From contig JAAYGJ010000193.1 of NCBI GenBank assembly GCA_012727745.1, forward strand, positions 1 to 15,929: 15,929 nucleotides of DNA, read 5' to 3'. The position numbers were made by a program, and so were the translations under genes. The notes under the pieces were generated by a model. That model searched no databases, was not told the DNA's origin, and was given only the letters and a program-made list of their open reading frames with translations. Within the stretch, counting starts at the first letter, position 1; each line of letters opens with the position of its first letter. The stretch is from Clostridia bacterium (GTDB lineage: Bacteria; Bacillota; DSM-521; Neomoorellales; Neomoorellaceae). Shown piece after piece: positions 1 to 6,814 of the stretch.

Positions 1-696
1 GATTATTAACAGGGCTGCCAGCACAGTCAGAGCCAGGCCAATAATCAGCGCCTGCCTGACGTTTCGCATCGCCTGGCCCAGTTCGCCTCGTGCCTGAGCT
101 ATTTGCTCGTCAATATTCTTTTCAATAGTAAGGCTGACATCTATAAAAACACTTAAGGAAGAGTCAATCTGGCCGCTTAACAGGGGTAAGTATTCCAGGC
201 GCTCCTCAGCGCTGACAGTTGCTATTTCTTGCAGAAACTTGTCTTTAAAATTGCGGGCTGTCCGCTCCAGGTTTTCTAAAATCTGTAGCATATAGCTATC
301 CTGCTCCGCCACTGCCAGCTGGGCATGGTGTGCAAGGCACTCATCCATGCTTTCTGTAAAACGAGCAACATCGGTTTGCAAGCCGCTCGCCAGAAATCTG
401 CTGGCCCGGCGCGAAGCCTCCCAGGCGGCATCGTTCATTTTATTAAAAAGTACCTGCCTGTCATGAAGGTCAACTACTCTCTGGTTCAGCCGCTCAACCT
501 GCGAGAGATTATAGTTAACATATAGCGCCACTGCAATAAAAATAATGAGGACCAGGCTAAAGTTTAAAGTCAATTTGGTGCCTAACCGCATCCTTCTAAA
601 TATCCCGCTAAATAAGGTCAGCTTAGCTTTGGCCGATTTAGCCGCTTTGTCCGGTTTGTCAGGACGCGGTTTTCTTTTAAAGAACCTGAACTTCAT
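1..696 (-). CDS. Methyl-accepting chemotaxis protein, N-terminal part (runs off the window)
   Basis: Open frame of 232 codons with no stop before the window edge, so only the N-terminal portion is present. It starts at ATG 694-696 behind a GAGGGGAG ribosome binding site about 10 bases upstream. A very basic cytoplasmic head (residues 1-41, many K/R) is followed by a first membrane segment (about 43-61), a roughly 150-residue helical extracytoplasmic region rich in charged residues, and a second hydrophobic segment (about 217-232, ALIIGLALTVLAALLII). This is the layout of a four-helix-bundle chemoreceptor sensor module; the HAMP and signalling domains would lie outside the window. A sensor histidine kinase or diguanylate cyclase with the same sensor remains possible, because the output domain is not seen. 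The leader carries a c-di-GMP-I riboswitch, which fits a motility or chemotaxis role. The ligand is unknown. Confidence 0.7.
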   Translation of the reverse strand, partial: MKFRFFKRKPRPDKPDKAAKSAKAKLTLFSGIFRRMRLGTKLTLNFSLVLIIFIAVALYVNYNLSQVERLNQRVVDLHDRQVLFNKMNDAAWEASRRASRFLASGLQTDVARFTESMDECLAHHAQLAVAEQDSYMLQILENLERTARNFKDKFLQEIATVSAEERLEYLPLLSGQIDSSLSVFIDVSLTIEKNIDEQIAQARGELGQAMRNVRQALIIGLALTVLAALLII

Positions 697-714
697 TGCT
701 GCACGTCTCCCCTC

Positions 715-748
715 GTAAAAAATAAAAACTACCCGCGCCAAGGGTAGT
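715..748 (-). terminator. Intrinsic terminator between the c-di-GMP riboswitch and the chemoreceptor gene
   Basis: On the minus strand the arms ACTACCC (742-748) and GGGTAGT (728-734) form a 7-bp stem with a loop of about 7 bases, followed by TTTTATTTTTT (down to 715). It starts about ten bases after the aptamer and ends about twenty bases before the start codon, as expected for the expression platform of a transcription-attenuating riboswitch. Confidence 0.85.
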
Positions 749-749
749 C

Positions 750-842
750 TGTTCACCCGCGGCAACTGGCTGTCCTGGCCTTTTTGGCTGTAGACCCTGT
801 AGTTTTGCGTCCCTGGCTTTCACCAGGTTTGCCCTTTTTCGC
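750..842 (-). promoter_or_regulatory. c-di-GMP-I (GEMM-I) riboswitch aptamer
   Basis: The minus strand carries the conserved GEMM-I landmarks in order. They are GGGCAAACC (826-834), a stem capped by a GAAA tetraloop (CCUGGU-GAAA-GCCAGG), GGGACGCAAAAC (802-813), a variable P3 region, and the 3' element GCCAGTTGCCGC (759-770), matching the family's GCCGGGTTACCG element. In this family c-di-GMP stacks between the two helices. A promoter lies just upstream and an intrinsic terminator just downstream, so the element should control read-through into the chemoreceptor gene. A GGGU at the aptamer's 3' edge could pair with the terminator's ACCC, giving a possible antiterminator. Whether c-di-GMP turns the gene on or off cannot be decided by eye. 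The aptamer limits are approximate. Confidence 0.93.
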
Positions 843-866
843 CAATTTTTCTAATTTCGATTTTTT

Positions 867-895
867 ATTATACCGTTTAGCAAAAAAATATGCAA
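867..895 (-). promoter_or_regulatory. Sigma-A promoter of the riboswitch/chemoreceptor transcript
   Basis: Minus-strand TTGCAT (890-895) and a perfect TATAAT (867-872) are separated by 17 bases. Transcription would begin near 860, leaving about 20 bases before the aptamer's first conserved bases. Confidence 0.75.
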
Positions 896-909
896 GATCT
901 GCCAATAAT

Positions 910-933
910 AAAAAAAGCAGGATTTGTCAATCC
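910..933 (-). terminator. Probable weak intrinsic terminator of the deacetylase gene
   Basis: A short stem GGATT/AATCC (929-933 and 920-924) with a GACA loop overlaps the stop codon of the deacetylase. On the minus strand it is followed by a run of seven T (910-916). The stem is short, so efficiency is uncertain. Confidence 0.45.
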
Positions 934-2003
934 GGCCGGGCTTGGCCGCTGGCTATGAGGTCTGAGACGGTTACCAGTTCGTAGCCCTGGTCTCTTAGTT
1001 CCTTTATTAATAGCGGCAAAGCCGTAAGCGTACCGGGGCGGGCTTCATGCAGCAGGATAATGCTGCCTGCGAAGACATTGTCCATAACCCGTTGGATAAT
1101 TACCTGGGGGCCGGGGTTGGACCAGTCCCGCGGGTCCACACTCCAGTTGACAGTGCGCACGCCAATCTTGTCCGCCGCAGCCAGCAAGTGGGGACTCAAG
1201 GCCCCGTACGGAGGACGAAAGTATTTTACCGGCGCGCCGGTAATTTCCTCCAGACTGCTAACTGCCTGACCCAAATCAGCTTCAGCATCAGCCTGGGATA
1301 CTTCGCTTAAATTGGCATGGCGCCAGGAATGGCTGGCCACTTCGTGGCCGCCGGCGAGGACAGCCTGCACCAGTTCGGGGCGAGCTGCCGCCTGAGTGCC
1401 GATCACAAAAAATGTTGCCGGGGTTTGAGTCGCTTCCAGGACCCGCAGATAACGCTCCGTCCATTCCGGATGAGGGCCGTCATCAAAGGTAAGGGCAACC
1501 CGTTTGCCGGCAGCGGCTACGCTGCGCACATAGGCCGGCACCGGGACCTGCTGTGCAAGTTCTTCCGGCGGCGGGCTCGCCTCCATGTTCTCAGGCAGGG
1601 GCGTTCCGGCCGTTCCGGCCGGTTCTGGCAGCTCCGGATCAGGTGCGGCTTCGGTGAGCCGGCTGCCGTTAGCTTCTGTTAGGGCGCTATTACTGTCCGG
1701 GGTGTTAACCTGCTTATCAGCATCCGCGTCTGGCTCCCGCAGAGTTAACCCTAAAGCCGGCAGCGATATCTCTGCCGCTGCCAGGCGCAACTGCAATTGC
1801 TCCATTATTCCCCCCATACCGCCGGCCTCGCCCAGGGGGTGAAAATTTGCCCCGCTCAGGGCCAGGTAAAATATGAGCAAGCAGGCTACCAGACCGAGAC
1901 ACAGTAACAGCAGTAAAACTTGCAACCGCCGCGCCGGGGGGCGGTTGAAGATCCCTACTGCCCGGGGATACAGCTCTGCTACATATTTTACAACCTGGCC
2001 CAT
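927..2003 (-). CDS. Membrane-anchored polysaccharide deacetylase (NodB/CE4 family)
   Basis: 358 residues, started at ATG 2001-2003 behind AAGGGGGAG. A basic N-terminus and one membrane segment (about 27-50) are followed by a low-complexity Pro/Glu/Ala linker (about 90-155) and a NodB catalytic domain (about 167-350). The CE4 motifs are visible: TFDDGP (172-177; catalytic base and metal Asp), HSWRH (225-229; metal histidines), RPPYG (263-267) and Asp290 in SVDPRDW. The last motif is LLHE (317-320), where most family members have LLHD or LLHT. These enzymes remove acetyl groups from N-acetyl-sugar polymers outside the membrane, usually peptidoglycan, chitin-like glycans or exopolysaccharide; the substrate cannot be told here. 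The gene lies 64 bases downstream of the secreted M1-like peptidase gene on the same strand, with no terminator seen between them, so co-transcription is likely. Confidence 0.92.
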   Translation of the reverse strand: MGQVVKYVAELYPRAVGIFNRPPARRLQVLLLLLCLGLVACLLIFYLALSGANFHPLGEAGGMGGIMEQLQLRLAAAEISLPALGLTLREPDADADKQVNTPDSNSALTEANGSRLTEAAPDPELPEPAGTAGTPLPENMEASPPPEELAQQVPVPAYVRSVAAAGKRVALTFDDGPHPEWTERYLRVLEATQTPATFFVIGTQAAARPELVQAVLAGGHEVASHSWRHANLSEVSQADAEADLGQAVSSLEEITGAPVKYFRPPYGALSPHLLAAADKIGVRTVNWSVDPRDWSNPGPQVIIQRVMDNVFAGSIILLHEARPGTLTALPLLIKELRDQGYELVTVSDLIASGQARPD

Positions 2004-2054
2004 AAGCTCCCCCTTCTTTCCCCTGCTTTATATTACCTTACATTATATTAGACG

Positions 2055-2070
2055 TAATAACTTGTTATTA
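2055..2070. promoter_or_regulatory. 16-bp palindrome, candidate operator
   Basis: TAATAAC-TT-GTTATTA has perfect 7-bp arms around a 2-bp centre. It overlaps the stop codon of the M1-like peptidase gene and lies just upstream of a TATAAT (2042-2047, minus strand) in front of the deacetylase gene. No good -35 accompanies that TATAAT, which would suit an activator-dependent promoter, but no regulator can be named. Confidence 0.3.
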
Positions 2071-3768
2071 GTTCCTGAAAAAATGGGGAAAAGCATCAGA
2101 TTCTATCCTGCCATAATATGTAATTGCTGTAAGCAAAGATCGGGGCGGTACAATTTCATAACGGTAATAGCGCTGGACATAAGCCAGGGCTTGATGTAAG
2201 CGGTCCCTGCCGGCAGCAGCTTCCAGCTGCAGCCATAAAAGGGCACCTCTGTTGTAAACGGCCCGGCGATAGGCCACCTCGCTGCCGTATTCCTCTAACG
2301 GTAAATTTACCGGCAGGGCTGTCTGTTCTGCCAGGCGCTTAATTTCAGCCAGCCTGTCCCGGTAAAGCGCCGGATCATAGTTGCGGTAATATAGCAAGGT
2401 ACTGTACTCTGCCAGCCCTTCATCAATCCAGGCCTCCCTCGTACTATCGCTGCCCACCAGGTTATACCACCACTGGTGAGCCATTTCGTGAACTATCACT
2501 GAAGGGCTAAAAGGTCTGCTATCACTTATAAGTATTAAACCCGGATATTCCATACCGGCGAAATTCTCTAAAGGTACAAAGGCTATATTTAAAAAGCTGT
2601 AGGGGTAGGGGCCGTAAATTTCCTGAAACAGATTTAGAGCCTGACTGGCAGTATCTATAATTATGTCCCGGGGCTCATCACGGCAGGCAAGCAGCAGCTG
2701 GACCGGCCCAAGCTGATGGCTGCTAAGCTGCCAGGAAGTGCTTGCTGTAAAGGTAAATTCTCTAATCGGGTGTTCGCTACTAAAACGCCAGACCGTCAGA
2801 TCGCCATTTTGATACCTGCCTGTCAGGCGGGAGCTGGCCAGGACTTGAAACTCGCCTGGCAGGGCCAGTTCGACCCGGTAGTGAGCGGCAGAGGTATAGT
2901 AAGGCTCACCGTAGCTGACGGCAGCCACTCCGCTCCAGCCCTCCTCTGAATAGGGTGCCAGGACCGGATACCATCCAGCCAGCACACTCACATCACCGCT
3001 GCGGCCCAGGCGGGTCTGCCCCTCTGCTACCTGGGTACAAAAAGAGATGGCCAGTACCACAGTTTCCCGGGGAGCCAGTTGTTGCGGTAACGGTACAACC
3101 ATCCGGCTGCCGCGGCTACTGGCTTTTACCGGCCGGTTGTTCACAATTACCTGTTTAACAGCCAGGTTGGATCCGTTTCCATAAGCAGCATTGGCAGGAA
3201 GGTTAAAGTGCAGTTGCTTTAAAGGGAATAGATGGGGGTTTTGATAGGCCAGCAAAAGTTCGCCCTCTAGCCGGCCGCTGGCAGGATCGTAGCTGGCCCG
3301 CAGGTCATAAACCGGATAATAGCGGAAATGCAATCCAGTGCCGGCCTGCATTGGCGGTAAGGGAAAGTTGTCAGCCCCGCTATTATCCATAGCAGCTTGT
3401 CCTACTACTGCCAGGGCTAACTTTAATGGTATATAAAAATTATTGCCAAGCAGGAAAGGGGCCGTCTCCAGCAGGTAAGGTTTCCCACCCAGGCGAGCCT
3501 CAGGGCTGCCGGTGCTAACAACAGCAGCTTCAGCGCCCCTGACTATTGCTTTATGCTTATCCCAGGAGGCACTGCCGCCAAACAAAGGCATTAAATCCCC
3601 TGCCGCAACGCAGAGCTGCCCGCCGGCTTCCAGCGGGGGCGGATTTAAAACTACCTGTTTAAAGGTAGCATGGGGGAAGGCTTGCCGAGCCGGTGCGAGA
3701 GAACATTCCGACGGCGCGCCCAGGGCAACCAGCATCACGACGGCGAGTAAAATTATTTTTTTGGTCAC
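2068..3768 (-). CDS. Secreted M1-family (gluzincin) metallopeptidase with copper-amine-oxidase-like N-terminal domain
   Basis: 566 residues, with a GTG start at 3766-3768 and a weak GGTGA ribosome binding site. A signal peptide (about 1-25) precedes a region of about 90 residues (35-125; repeated G-x-L/P-Y-hydrophobic strands) resembling the copper-amine-oxidase N-terminal domain common on exported Clostridia proteins. A beta-rich M1 N-domain (about 145-350) and the catalytic domain follow. HEMAH (427-431) and Glu450, 19 residues after the second His, complete the HExxH-18-E zinc site. Tyr505 in AVYNRGALLW fits the transition-state tyrosine. The exopeptidase motif GAMEN is replaced by GMEYPG (405-410), so strict aminopeptidase activity should not be assumed. 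It probably digests peptides or proteins outside the membrane. It is followed on the same strand by the polysaccharide deacetylase gene. Confidence 0.9.
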   Translation of the reverse strand: MTKKIILLAVVMLVALGAPSECSLAPARQAFPHATFKQVVLNPPPLEAGGQLCVAAGDLMPLFGGSASWDKHKAIVRGAEAAVVSTGSPEARLGGKPYLLETAPFLLGNNFYIPLKLALAVVGQAAMDNSGADNFPLPPMQAGTGLHFRYYPVYDLRASYDPASGRLEGELLLAYQNPHLFPLKQLHFNLPANAAYGNGSNLAVKQVIVNNRPVKASSRGSRMVVPLPQQLAPRETVVLAISFCTQVAEGQTRLGRSGDVSVLAGWYPVLAPYSEEGWSGVAAVSYGEPYYTSAAHYRVELALPGEFQVLASSRLTGRYQNGDLTVWRFSSEHPIREFTFTASTSWQLSSHQLGPVQLLLACRDEPRDIIIDTASQALNLFQEIYGPYPYSFLNIAFVPLENFAGMEYPGLILISDSRPFSPSVIVHEMAHQWWYNLVGSDSTREAWIDEGLAEYSTLLYYRNYDPALYRDRLAEIKRLAEQTALPVNLPLEEYGSEVAYRRAVYNRGALLWLQLEAAAGRDRLHQALAYVQRYYRYEIVPPRSLLTAITYYGRIESDAFPHFFRN

Positions 3769-3866
3769 TACTTCACCGCCCTGCTCATAATTTCGACAAT
3801 ATTATTATTTTTTCCTGCCCTTCGCTCCAAAAAATACCAGAGAAGAAAGCACCCGGCTGTAAGCAT

Positions 3867-3891
3867 AAAAAACCCCGGGTAAAACCCGGGG
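3867..3891 (-). terminator. Strong intrinsic terminator of htrA
   Basis: Perfect 8-bp GC-rich arms (3884-3891 and 3873-3880, CCCCGGGT pairing with ACCCGGGG) with a three-base loop, then six T on the minus strand (3867-3872). It begins 25 bases after the htrA stop codon and separates htrA from the peptidase/deacetylase unit. Confidence 0.93.
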
Positions 3892-3916
3892 CTACAAGAA
3901 TGCTATTCTTCTGCTA

Positions 3917-5089
3917 CTAATCGGCCGGTTTTTCGCCAAGGACTACGTTCACATTTAAAGTCTCGCCACGGCGGAAAACCTCGAGCTCCACCTGTTCCCC
4001 TATCTTGAAGCCCTGTATTCTATTAACCAGGTCGTTGGCGTCTTTAATATTCTGGCCGTTAACTTTAACGATAATATCGTATTTTTGCAGACCGGCCCGC
4101 GCCGCCGGCGCCCCGGCCACCACTTCTGAGATAATCGCTCCTTCGCTGCTCTGGTAGCCAAGAATATCAGCCACATCTGGCGTTAAATTGCCCAGATAGA
4201 CCCCTAACCAGGGACGGCTAATCTTGCCCTTGGTCATCAGGTCATTTAATACCGGCTGCACCGTACTGCTGGGGATAGCAAAGCCAATCCCCTGGGCAGC
4301 AGCATTAACAGCCGTATTAATACCGATTACCTCGCCTCTGAGGTTCAAGAGGGGGCCGCCGCTGTTACCGGGGTTAATGGAAGCATCAGTCTGTAATAAG
4401 TTTTCATAATGGCGGTCCTGGACATCAATGGGCCGTCCCTTGGCACTGATAACTCCTACCGTAACGGTATGATCCAGCCCGCTGGGATTACCGATGGCTA
4501 TCGCCCATTCACCTACCCGAACTTTTTCGGCATCGCCCAGCTTCAAATAAGGCAGTGGCTGGCCGGCATCAATTTTTAGCACAGCCAGATCAAGGGCACT
4601 GTCCGCACCTACCACCCTGGCATCAAAAGGTTTGTCATAGTTAACAACCGTAACCTTTACTTGCTGGGCGCCGCTAATTACATGCTGGTTGGTAAGAATG
4701 TAACCATCAGCAGAAATGATAAATCCTGAACCCAGTCCCCGTCGTTCCTGGGGGCCGAAATCAAATTGGTCACCGAAAAACTGGCGGAAGAAGGGGTCAT
4801 TAAAGAAAGGATTGGATACCTGGGTCTTGCTGAAGGTATCGATCCGCACCACTGCCGGCCCGGATTTTTCGACTATATCGGCTATAGTACTCGGGTTCAG
4901 TCCCGGCAGAAAAGCGGTGTTAACTGTTGCTCCTCCCTCATCGGTTTGTAAAGCATTCTCATATACCGATTGGGGTTCGGCTGAGGCATGATTAATATGG
5001 AAAAATCCTACCGTAACCGCTACACCGGCCAAAAAGACCAATAAAAATGCCAATAACAGACTTTTTACCTGTCCTTGTCGCTGCCACAT
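3917..5089 (-). CDS. htrA: HtrA/DegP-type membrane-anchored serine protease
   Basis: 390 residues. ATG 5087-5089 is preferred because AGGGGG lies 8 bases upstream. The frame can be opened to a TTG at 5140, but that codon has no ribosome binding site. A signal anchor (about 9-30) leads to a linker and a trypsin-like domain with the catalytic triad His136 (TNQHV), Asp167 (ALDLAV) and Ser243 (GNSGGP). One PDZ domain follows (about 295-385), containing RPWLGV and DIIVKVNGQNI. The family degrades or refolds misfolded proteins at the outer face of the membrane, and its PDZ domain recognises exposed C-termini. The gene has its own promoter with an untranslated leader of about 100 bases and its own terminator, so it is monocistronic. 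It is divergent from a 29-residue membrane protein gene, with the two promoters back to back. Confidence 0.96.
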   Translation of the reverse strand: MWQRQGQVKSLLLAFLLVFLAGVAVTVGFFHINHASAEPQSVYENALQTDEGGATVNTAFLPGLNPSTIADIVEKSGPAVVRIDTFSKTQVSNPFFNDPFFRQFFGDQFDFGPQERRGLGSGFIISADGYILTNQHVISGAQQVKVTVVNYDKPFDARVVGADSALDLAVLKIDAGQPLPYLKLGDAEKVRVGEWAIAIGNPSGLDHTVTVGVISAKGRPIDVQDRHYENLLQTDASINPGNSGGPLLNLRGEVIGINTAVNAAAQGIGFAIPSSTVQPVLNDLMTKGKISRPWLGVYLGNLTPDVADILGYQSSEGAIISEVVAGAPAARAGLQKYDIIVKVNGQNIKDANDLVNRIQGFKIGEQVELEVFRRGETLNVNVVLGEKPAD

Positions 5090-5196
5090 AGCTCTATCCC
5101 CCTGTCGCTTGTCTTGCCCATAAATATTAATGAAAGCCAAGGATTAGTTAAGAATCAAAAGCTCTAGGCCAGTTTATCAATGCCTGCCTGGATAAA

Positions 5197-5225
5197 ATTA
5201 TATAAGATGTTTGCCGCCATTGCAA
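5197..5225 (-). promoter_or_regulatory. Sigma-A promoter of htrA
   Basis: Minus-strand TTGCAA (5220-5225), a 17-base spacer and a perfect TATAAT (5197-5202). The start would be near 5190. Its -35 is only 13 bases from the -35 of the divergent plus-strand promoter, so one regulator bound between them could act on both. Confidence 0.75.
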
Positions 5226-5238
5226 CTGCTGGGAAAGT

Positions 5239-5266
5239 TTGCTATACTTGATTCTAGGCTTATAAT
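5239..5266 (+). promoter_or_regulatory. Promoter of the 29-residue membrane protein gene
   Basis: Plus-strand TTGCTA (5239-5244), a 16-base spacer and a perfect TATAAT (5261-5266). Transcription would start near 5273, about 45 bases before the mini-ORF. Confidence 0.65.
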
Positions 5267-5317
5267 TCTGATAAGAGAAAACATACCTGTGGCAAGAAAG
5301 GTTTGGTGAGCAAGAGC

Positions 5318-5407
5318 ATGAATAAATGGAAAATAACTTTGTTCCTGGTAGGCTGGTTGTTGTTGGGTATTTTTGCCACAGTCGTTAATAGTATCGGCGG
5401 GCATTAA
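5318..5407 (+). CDS. 29-residue single-span membrane miniprotein
   Basis: ATG 5318-5320 to TAA 5405-5407, with a GGTGAG ribosome binding site 7 bases before the start. The product begins MNKWKITLFLVGWLLLG and ends in VVNSIGGH. It has a short positive N-terminus, one hydrophobic segment of about 18 residues (about 6-24) and a small polar tail, as expected for a single-pass protein with a cytoplasmic N-terminus. The ORF is framed by its own promoter (5239-5266) and terminator (5446-5466), which argues for a real gene rather than chance. I do not recognise a family. The divergent arrangement with htrA suggests, but does not show, a link to envelope stress or to HtrA itself. Alternatives are a small regulatory RNA or a non-functional leader. 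Confidence 0.6.
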   Translation: MNKWKITLFLVGWLLLGIFATVVNSIGGH

Positions 5408-5445
5408 AGGTACATCGTTTTGTTGCTATCCGAATTTGTTGCAGT

Positions 5446-5466
5446 GCACCCTCCAGGGTGCTTTTT
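5446..5466 (+). terminator. Intrinsic terminator of the miniprotein gene
   Basis: GCACCC (5446-5451) pairs with GGGTGC (5456-5461) around TCCA, followed by five T (5462-5466). It lies 38 bases after the mini-ORF stop and before the cinA ribosome binding site. The stretch resembles no T-box or known riboswitch. Confidence 0.8.
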
Positions 5467-5552
5467 GCTTCCCATATTCTATATTCTATTATTAAAGCTA
5501 TTATTAAAGGAATTGCCTGTAGGAAGCATATTGTGACAAGGAGGCTTCCCCT

Positions 5553-6800
5553 TTGCGTGCTGAAGCTATTTTTACCGGCACGGAAATGCTGCTCGGTCAA
5601 ATTGTTAATACCAATACTGCCTTTTTGGGACGGGAACTGGCAGCTGCCGGTATCAACCTTTACCGCCAGGTAGTAGTAGGCGACAACCTGGAACGGCTCC
5701 GGGAGGCAATAGATGCTGCCCGCCGCCAGGCTGACCTGGTGATCATCAGCGGCGGCCTGGGACCTACCGAAGACGACCTTTCCCGGGAGGCGCTGGCTGC
5801 CGCCCTGGGCCTGCCCCTGGTAGAAGACCCTGCCGCTCTGGAAAATGTCACCCGTTTCTTTAAGGCTCGACACACTCCTATGCCCGCCAGCAATTTGAAG
5901 CAGGCCCTGGTGCCGGCCGGGGCTATTGTCCTGGACAATCCCAACGGCACAGCAGCAGGCTTGTTCTTAGAGCACAACCATAAATTATACGCACTGCTGC
6001 CGGGGCCGCCCCGCGAGTTTGAGCCGATGGTCTTGAATGAATTGTTGCCCAAACTGGAACCTTATGGGGCCAGGCAAGAAATAATCTTTTCCCGGGTACT
6101 TAAACTCAGCGGCATAGGCGAATCGGCGGTGGAAGAAGTTATCAAAGATTTACTCCACAGCAATAACCCTACCCTGGCCCCCCTGGCCACACCGGGGGAA
6201 GTCGCCCTGCGCCTGTCAGCCCGGGCCTCCTCCCTTGAAGCCGCCCGCAAGCTGATTGTCCCCCTGGAAAACACCATCCGCACTCGTCTTGCTGACCATA
6301 TCTTTGGTTGCGACAACGACACCCTGGAGGGCGTTATTGGCACTAGCCTGGCCGAGCGGGGCTTAACCATCGCTACTGCCGAATCCTGCAGCGGCGGGCT
6401 CCTGTCCAACCGGCTGACAAATATCCCCGGCAGTTCCGCCTATTTCCTCGGTGGTCTGGTTACTTACAGTAACGAAGCTAAAGTCAAACTATTGGGTGTG
6501 CAGCCACAGACCCTGGCTGCACACGGAGCCGTTAGCCCGGAGACGGCTGCTGCCATGGCCCGGGGGGTGCGCCAGGCCCTAGCAGCAGATATCGGCCTGG
6601 GCATTACTGGCATTGCCGGCCCCGGTGGCGGCAGTCCAGCAAAACCGGTGGGCCTGGTCTACATTGGCCTCGATTTTAAGGATCAGGTAGAGGTAAGACG
6701 GGAATTTTTTTATGGCCGGCGAGAAAATATTAAATACCAGGCTACCCAGAGCGCCCTCTATTTGCTGTGGCGTTTTTTACACGTGACTAAACCCTGCTAA
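5553..6800 (+). CDS. cinA: CinA: nicotinamide-nucleotide amidase / ADP-ribose-pyrophosphatase-type two-domain protein
   Basis: 415 residues, with a TTG start at 5553-5555 behind AAGGAGG (8-base spacing). The length is typical for full CinA. The N-terminal molybdopterin-binding-like (MoCF) domain (about 1-170) shows TGTEMLLGQIVNTNT, SGGLGPTEDDLSREA (66-80) and LPGPPREFEPM (149-159). The C-terminal PncC-type domain (about 255-412) shows the active-site AESCSGG (276-282), TYSNEAK, HGAVSPETA and ITGIAGPGGG (351-360). In the family the C-terminal domain deamidates nicotinamide mononucleotide for NAD recycling, and the MoCF-like domain hydrolyses ADP-ribose in characterised members. In many Firmicutes cinA sits near recA, but here its neighbours are unrelated. 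It converges on the yigZ gene with only 14 bases between the stops and no clear terminator. Confidence 0.97.
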   Translation: MRAEAIFTGTEMLLGQIVNTNTAFLGRELAAAGINLYRQVVVGDNLERLREAIDAARRQADLVIISGGLGPTEDDLSREALAAALGLPLVEDPAALENVTRFFKARHTPMPASNLKQALVPAGAIVLDNPNGTAAGLFLEHNHKLYALLPGPPREFEPMVLNELLPKLEPYGARQEIIFSRVLKLSGIGESAVEEVIKDLLHSNNPTLAPLATPGEVALRLSARASSLEAARKLIVPLENTIRTRLADHIFGCDNDTLEGVIGTSLAERGLTIATAESCSGGLLSNRLTNIPGSSAYFLGGLVTYSNEAKVKLLGVQPQTLAAHGAVSPETAAAMARGVRQALAADIGLGITGIAGPGGGSPAKPVGLVYIGLDFKDQVEVRREFFYGRRENIKYQATQSALYLLWRFLHVTKPC

Positions 6801-6814
6801 CCTGGACCCGGCGC

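Noticed and set aside
925..930. Perfect minus-strand TTGACA at the end of the deacetylase gene
   Set aside because: It overlaps the stop codon and has no -10 at proper distance; the TATAAT at 867-872 pairs with TTGCAT at 890-895 instead.
5138..5140. Longer HtrA starting at TTG 5138-5140
   Set aside because: It lacks a ribosome binding site, whereas ATG 5087-5089 has AGGGGG at 8 bases and begins right before the signal anchor.
5446..5466. T-box or other riboswitch upstream of cinA suggested by the hairpin
   Set aside because: No T-box motif or other conserved aptamer is seen; the hairpin is simply explained as the terminator of the miniprotein unit.
5385..5873. 162-codon minus-strand frame across the miniprotein gene and the start of cinA
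   Set aside because: It is a shadow of the miniprotein and cinA coding strand, with no ribosome binding site and a composition unlike a real protein.
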